A stretch of 64,000 nucleotides of DNA from contig NZ_BLAD01000074.1 of NCBI RefSeq assembly GCF_009687845.1, forward strand, positions 1 to 64,000, in the 5' to 3' direction. A model generated the notes under the pieces. That model was given only the letters and a program-made list of their open reading frames with translations, searched no databases and was not told the DNA's origin. The position numbers and the translations under genes are program-made. The stretch's first letter is position 1, and each line of letters opens with the position of its first letter. This DNA is from Acrocarpospora corrugata (GTDB lineage: Bacteria; Actinomycetota; Actinomycetes; Streptosporangiales; Streptosporangiaceae). Positions 60,588 to 64,000 of this stretch are shown one piece after another.

Positions 60588-61777
60588 TCGCGGTCCTGAC
60601 GTTCGCGCCGATCGTCGTCTGCTGGCTCACGCTGCTGGTGGTACGGCCTGCGGGGAGCGGCATCGCGGCCGTCATCCTCGCTACGGTCTGGAATCTGGTG
60701 GCGCTCAGCGTGGTCAACGTCGTCGCGGTGGAGGTCGGCTGGTGGTCCTTTCCGGGGGAGGAACTGCCGGTGGGGTTGCTTCTCGGGTGGGCGGTCCTTT
60801 GGGGTGCCATACCCGCGCATATCGGCCGGGATCATCCGCCGCCGCTGGTGGTCGGGGTCCTCGCGTGGATCGATCTCGCGTTCATGCCCCAGGCCGGGCC
60901 GGTCGTCGTGGTCCACGCCACCTGGCTGTACGGGGAGGCGGTGGCCATCGCGGTCGCGCTGATCCCGGGGCTGCTGCTGGCGCGCTGGACGGCGGCAGGG
61001 ACCAGACTCGGGGTCCGGGTCTCCGCCCAGGTCGTGCTGGCGGGGGCGGTCATGCTCGGGCTGCCGCTCGCGGTCACCGGGGCCTGGGACCAGCCCGCGT
61101 GGGTGCTCTGCCTGCTGGCGCAGGTGCTCGCCGTGCCGTGCCTGCTCGGCGTGGCCGCCGTCCGAGAGTTCGCCGTCGCCGGATCCGGGACGCCGCTGCC
61201 CTTCGACCCGCCGGAACGGCTGGTGACCAGCGGGCCGTACGCGTATGTCCGCAATCCGATGCAGGTGTCGATGGTGGCGAGCTATCTCGTCCTCGCTCTG
61301 GTGGACGTGCGGTTCCTGGCCGGAGCGGTCACCGCGTTCTGCTATGGCGCGGGGCTCGCCGCCTGGCATGAGGGCGGGCAGTTGCGGGCCAGGTTCGGGC
61401 GGGGGCATGACGCGGTGCGGGCTTGGGCGCCGTCGCTCCGGCCATATCCCGGGATGCCTTCGGCGGTCGTCTATCTGGCCGAGAGCTGCGGGGAGTGCTC
61501 GGCGCTGGCGCGGTGGCTGGCCGGGCGGCGGCCGGTGGCGTTGCGGGTGGCCGCCGCCGAGGGGTATCCGGGGGAGCTGCGGCGGATGCGGTACGAGCGG
61601 GAGGACGGGGTGGCCGCGGACGGGGTGGCCGCGTTCGCGAACGCCGTACAACATGTGCATCTGGGGTGGGCGCTGGCGGGCTGGTTTCTGCTGCTGCCGG
61701 GGGTGCGGTGGTTCGCGCAGCTGGCCGCGGACGCGTTCGGCGGCGGGCCGCGTGACCTTCCGGTCAGGGGAGGGTGA
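60584..61777 (+). CDS. ICMT/PEMT-like membrane methyltransferase fused to a DCC-like domain
   Basis: 397 residues from GTG 60584. Eight or nine membrane segments; at ~205-270 is the isoprenylcysteine/phospholipid methyltransferase motif 'LVTSGPYAYVRNPMQVSM' with 'AAWHEGGQLRARFGRGHDAVRAW' afterwards, the SAM-binding region of that family. From ~290 a domain starts 'SAVVYLAESCGECSALARWLAGRRPVALRV' with a CxxC pair, as in DCC thiol-disulfide proteins, and ends in a hydrophobic 'LGWALAGWFLLLPGVRWFAQLAADAF'. The fusion suggests that a membrane lipid or thiol is methylated and its redox state handled (inference). The gene overlaps the methionine aminopeptidase 3' end by 14 bp. Confidence 0.8.
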   Translation: MIAVLTFAPIVVCWLTLLVVRPAGSGIAAVILATVWNLVALSVVNVVAVEVGWWSFPGEELPVGLLLGWAVLWGAIPAHIGRDHPPPLVVGVLAWIDLAFMPQAGPVVVVHATWLYGEAVAIAVALIPGLLLARWTAAGTRLGVRVSAQVVLAGAVMLGLPLAVTGAWDQPAWVLCLLAQVLAVPCLLGVAAVREFAVAGSGTPLPFDPPERLVTSGPYAYVRNPMQVSMVASYLVLALVDVRFLAGAVTAFCYGAGLAAWHEGGQLRARFGRGHDAVRAWAPSLRPYPGMPSAVVYLAESCGECSALARWLAGRRPVALRVAAAEGYPGELRRMRYEREDGVAADGVAAFANAVQHVHLGWALAGWFLLLPGVRWFAQLAADAFGGGPRDLPVRGG

Positions 61778-62525
61778 GGATGCGGGGGCCGTCGTCGGTG
61801 ATGGCGACGGTGTGCTCGATGTGGACCGCGCGGGTGCCGTCGGAGCTGCGCAGGGCCCAGCCGTCGCCCGCCGTGTGGTAGCGGTCGGAGCCGCCGGACA
61901 GGAACATCGGCTCAAGGGCCAGGGTGAGACCGGGACGCAGCACCAGGCCCCTGCCCGGACGGCCCTCGTTGCGCACGAACGGGGGCTCGTGCATGTGGCG
62001 GCCGATGCCGTGGCCGCCGAAACCGTCCGGGATGCCGTAGCCGGCGGCCCGGCCGACCTTCCCGATGGCGTGCTCGATGTCGCCGAGACGGTTGCCGGGG
62101 ACGGCCACCTTGAGCGCGGCCTCCATCGCCTCCGAGGCCACGTCGATCAGGCGCTGGTCGCCACCCGAGCCGACCACCGTGCTGAACGCGGCGTCGCCCG
62201 CCCAGCCGTCCAGGTACGCGCCGAAGTCGATGGTCAGCAGGTCGCCGTCGCGGACCCGGTAGCGGTCCGGGATGCCGTGCACGATCACGTCGTTGACCGA
62301 GGCGCAGATCACGGCCGGGAAAGGCGTCGGCGCGAAGTCCGGCTTGTAGTGCAGGAACGCCGACGTGGCCTTGCTCTCCGCCAGGATCGTGACGGCGATC
62401 TCGTTCAACTCGGTCAGCCGCACCCCCGGCGCGACCGCCGCCTTCATCGCGGCCAGCGCCCGCCCGACCACCCGGCCCGCCGCCCGCATGGCGTCCAGCT
62501 CGCCGCTCGTCTTGATCTCGACCAT
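61764..62525 (-). CDS. map: Type I methionine aminopeptidase
   Basis: 253 residues from ATG 62525 (GGAGGAG just upstream). The metal ligands are visible in order: 'LTIDFGAYLDGWAGDAAFSTVVG' (two Asp), 'GHGIGRHMHEPP' (His), 'TLALEPMFLS' (Glu) and 'VHIEHTVAIT' (Glu). It removes initiator methionine. It is probably a second copy, as actinomycetes usually have another map gene in the ribosomal cluster. It is divergent to a small XRE gene across a palindromic patch. Confidence 0.93.
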   Translation of the reverse strand: MVEIKTSGELDAMRAAGRVVGRALAAMKAAVAPGVRLTELNEIAVTILAESKATSAFLHYKPDFAPTPFPAVICASVNDVIVHGIPDRYRVRDGDLLTIDFGAYLDGWAGDAAFSTVVGSGGDQRLIDVASEAMEAALKVAVPGNRLGDIEHAIGKVGRAAGYGIPDGFGGHGIGRHMHEPPFVRNEGRPGRGLVLRPGLTLALEPMFLSGGSDRYHTAGDGWALRSSDGTRAVHIEHTVAITDDGPRILTLP

Positions 62526-62543
62526 GACTCCTCCAACCGGCAT

Positions 62544-62570
62544 CCCAATAGTTATACCGGTATTGTTATC
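62544..62570. promoter_or_regulatory. Divergent promoter/operator between map and the XRE gene
   Basis: Core palindrome ataccggtat (62554-62563), flanked by caata / tattg arms and by two direct GTTAT repeats. It is AT-rich in a GC-rich context. The XRE protein encoded to its right is the likely binder, and the site would control both genes. Confidence 0.6.
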
Positions 62571-62591
62571 ACAGTTGCTAGGATGCTCGGC

Positions 62592-62846
62592 ATGGTGCGA
62601 CCTTCACTCTCCGAGCTGGACCATGAACGCGGCCACCGCCTCGGCCACCTCCTCCGCCAGGCCAGAGGGGACCGCAGCATGCCCGAGGTGGCCGCCGCCG
62701 CGGGACTCTCCCCGGAGACCCTCCGCAAGATCGAGACCGGCCGCATCCCCACGCCCGCCTTCTTCACCATCGCCGCACTGGGCGCGACCCTGGGCATCTC
62801 CCTGGACGTCCTCGCCCAAGCCTGCGCGGACCAGCACGCCGCCTGA
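62592..62846 (+). CDS. Small XRE-family regulator
   Basis: 84 residues from ATG 62592 (ATG 62583 is in frame). It is almost only a helix-turn-helix: 'GHLLRQARGDRSMPEVAAAAGLSPETLRKIETGRIPTPAFFTIAALGATLGISLDVLAQAC'. It is divergent to map, a pairing repeatedly seen in actinomycetes, and would act at the palindrome between them. Confidence 0.88.
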   Translation: MVRPSLSELDHERGHRLGHLLRQARGDRSMPEVAAAAGLSPETLRKIETGRIPTPAFFTIAALGATLGISLDVLAQACADQHAA

Positions 62847-62985
62847 GCGGAGCCTCAGACGGCGGGCACGGCGAAGGGCGGCGGGGTCCCCGGGGGAGAA
62901 GCCCGCGAGGTTAAGGGCTCAGACGGCGATGGGCCCCCGGGAGAGGCCCGCGCCGGCGAAGAGCTAAGACGGCCGGGTGCGGCAA
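62847..62985. other. Non-coding gap with degenerate repeats
   Basis: About 140 bases between the XRE stop and the tex stop. Short repeats (ctcagacggcg, ctaagacggcc; cccgggggagaagcccgcg, cccgggagaggcccgcg) recur about 50-65 bp apart, as at other gene 3' ends in this window. No gene. Confidence 0.5.
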
Positions 62986-64000
62986 TCAGCGGTTTCGTTT
63001 GCCTGGGTCGTTGAGGCCCGCGCGGCGCAGGGCCTCCGCCATCGAGCCGCCGCCGGAGCCGCCCGGACCACCGGAGCCACCGGAACCGGCGTCGCGTCCG
63101 CCCCGGTTCTGGCGGGGCTGGCCGCCCTGCTGTTTTCCGCCCGGTTTGCCCTGGCGGGTCTCGCCACGCGGGGACGGCACGGACTTCGCCGCCTCGTCCT
63201 CCAGGCGCAGCGTCAGCGAGATCCGCTTACGCGGAATGTCCACATCGAGCACCTTCACCCGGACGATGTCACCGGGCTTGACCACATCGCGGGGATCCTT
63301 CACGAAATTCGACGACATAGCCGACACGTGGACCAGGCCGTCCTGGTGCACGCCGACGTCAACGAACGCCCCGAAAGCCGCCACATTCGTGACCACACCC
63401 TCCAGGATGAGGCCCGGCTTGAGGTCGCCGATCTTGTCGATGCCGTCCTTGAAGGTGGCCGTCTTGAAGGCGGGCCGAGGGTCGCGGCCGGGCTTCTCCA
63501 GCTCCTTCAGGATGTCGGTCACCGTCGGCAGGCCGAAGGTGTCGTCGACGAAGTCGGCCGGGTTGAGCTTGCGCACCTGGGCGCTGTCCCCGATCAGGGA
63601 CTTGAGGTCGCCCCCCGCCAGCATCCGCCGCACGACCGGATACGCCTCCGGGTGCACGCTGGACGCGTCGAGCGGATCGTCCCCGCCGGGAATGCGCAGG
63701 AAGCCCGCGCACTGCTCGAACGCCTTCGGCCCCAGCCGGGCCACGTCCTTCAACGCCCGCCGCGACCGGAAAGGCCCGTTCGCGTCCCGATGCAGCACGA
63801 TGTTCTCGGCCAGCCCGGACCCGATCCCGGACACCCGGGTCAGCAACGGCGCGGAGGCCGTGTTCACGTCCACGCCGACCGCGTTCACGCAGTCCTCCAC
63901 CACCGCGTCCAGCGACCGCGACAGCTTCAGCTCGGACAGGTCGTGCTGGTACTGCCCGACCCCGATGGACTTGGGGTCGATCTTGACCAGCTCGGCCAGC
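62986..64000 (-). CDS. tex: Tex-family transcription accessory protein, C-terminal part (cut by window end)
   Basis: At least 338 residues; the N-terminal part lies beyond 64000. '[20 protein letters not shown]' and '[70 protein letters not shown]' are the Tex helix-hairpin-helix region; then '[21 protein letters not shown]' and an S1 domain '[72 protein letters not shown]'. The last ~70 residues are a Gly/Gln/Ser-rich disordered tail. The protein binds RNA and influences transcription. Window truncation, not a pseudogene. Confidence 0.93.
   Translation of the reverse strand, partial: LAELVKIDPKSIGVGQYQHDLSELKLSRSLDAVVEDCVNAVGVDVNTASAPLLTRVSGIGSGLAENIVLHRDANGPFRSRRALKDVARLGPKAFEQCAGFLRIPGGDDPLDASSVHPEAYPVVRRMLAGGDLKSLIGDSAQVRKLNPADFVDDTFGLPTVTDILKELEKPGRDPRPAFKTATFKDGIDKIGDLKPGLILEGVVTNVAAFGAFVDVGVHQDGLVHVSAMSSNFVKDPRDVVKPGDIVRVKVLDVDIPRKRISLTLRLEDEAAKSVPSPRGETRQGKPGGKQQGGQPRQNRGGRDAGSGGSGGPGGSGGGSMAEALRRAGLNDPGKRNR

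Noticed and set aside
59735-61777. One 680-residue protein spanning both genes after the TetR operator
   Set aside because: The 5' part of that frame is a shadow of the SRPBCC gene at 59739-60587; membrane-type hydrophobicity appears only from GTG 60584, which overlaps the SRPBCC stop by 4 bp.

Overview
The window is a high-GC (roughly 70%), gene-dense chromosomal segment. Strong G/C third positions, frequent GTG starts, 4-bp ATGA/GTGA overlaps, actinobacterial families (Lsr2, DUF3152, Pls/PosA-type synthetase, PucR, DUF3618, MmyB-type XRE regulators, LAL regulators) and no phage or plasmid backbone point to an actinomycete. The protein content fits the Streptosporangiales/Streptomycetales range; genus cannot be settled from sequence alone. 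I see no rRNA, tRNA, CRISPR array or insertion sequence.

Layout. 0.4-4.7 kb: a secreted propeller-like protein, then a leftward operon chrA / DUF4396 / D-amino-acid oxidase. 4.6-10.6 kb: a Pls/PosA-type adenylation-carrier-acyltransferase membrane synthetase followed at once by an M1 metallopeptidase and a 35-residue ORF with its own Shine-Dalgarno sequence and terminator; a 24-bp operator-like palindrome separates it from a divergent lipoprotein and TSUP exporter. 11.4-16.4 kb: a leftward PTS operon (DeoR, PfkB kinase, EIIC, EIIB, EIIA, zinc dehydrogenase, HPr). 16.5-22.2 kb: DJ-1 protein plus its XRE regulator, a CBM2-linker-catalytic-like secreted protein and a large secreted nuclease. 22.3-28.6 kb: a two-component system divergent to a MacAB-like efflux operon and a Cys-rich lipoprotein; the efflux operon and the lipoprotein share a promoter motif. 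28.6-33.2 kb: an HNH nuclease, then a polyprenyl synthase with two paralogous family 2B encapsulin shell proteins. 33.5-35.0 kb: a gene graveyard (frameshifted TetR, nonsense-interrupted hydrolase, ABC exporter tail).

35.1-38.9 kb: a tightly coupled three-gene set (GT-B-like protein, unknown protein, PfkB kinase), then a holin-like DUF1469/DUF3618 pair behind a sigma-B-type promoter. 39.0-48.2 kb: a giant LAL regulator, a complete branched-chain amino acid ABC operon (livFGHMK) and a divergent PucR regulator. 48.2-53.7 kb: LacI regulator with palindromic operator, winged-helix protein, DUF3152 protease, CHAP hydrolase, polysaccharide deacetylase and MazF-like protein. 53.7-58.5 kb: small accessory genes littered with direct-repeat minisatellites. 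58.4-64.0 kb: hydrolase/TetR, an operator, a membrane SRPBCC protein and an ICMT-DCC fusion, methionine aminopeptidase with divergent XRE, and the 3' part of tex.

Two themes stand out. First, the encapsulin-prenyl synthase operon looks like a two-component nanocompartment for isoprenoid chemistry. Second, tandem repeats with units of 23, 30, 36, 36-37, 39, 41 and 78 bp sit inside or at the 3' ends of at least six genes. One of them (23 bp, four copies in a Uma2 gene) is read in all three frames in turn.
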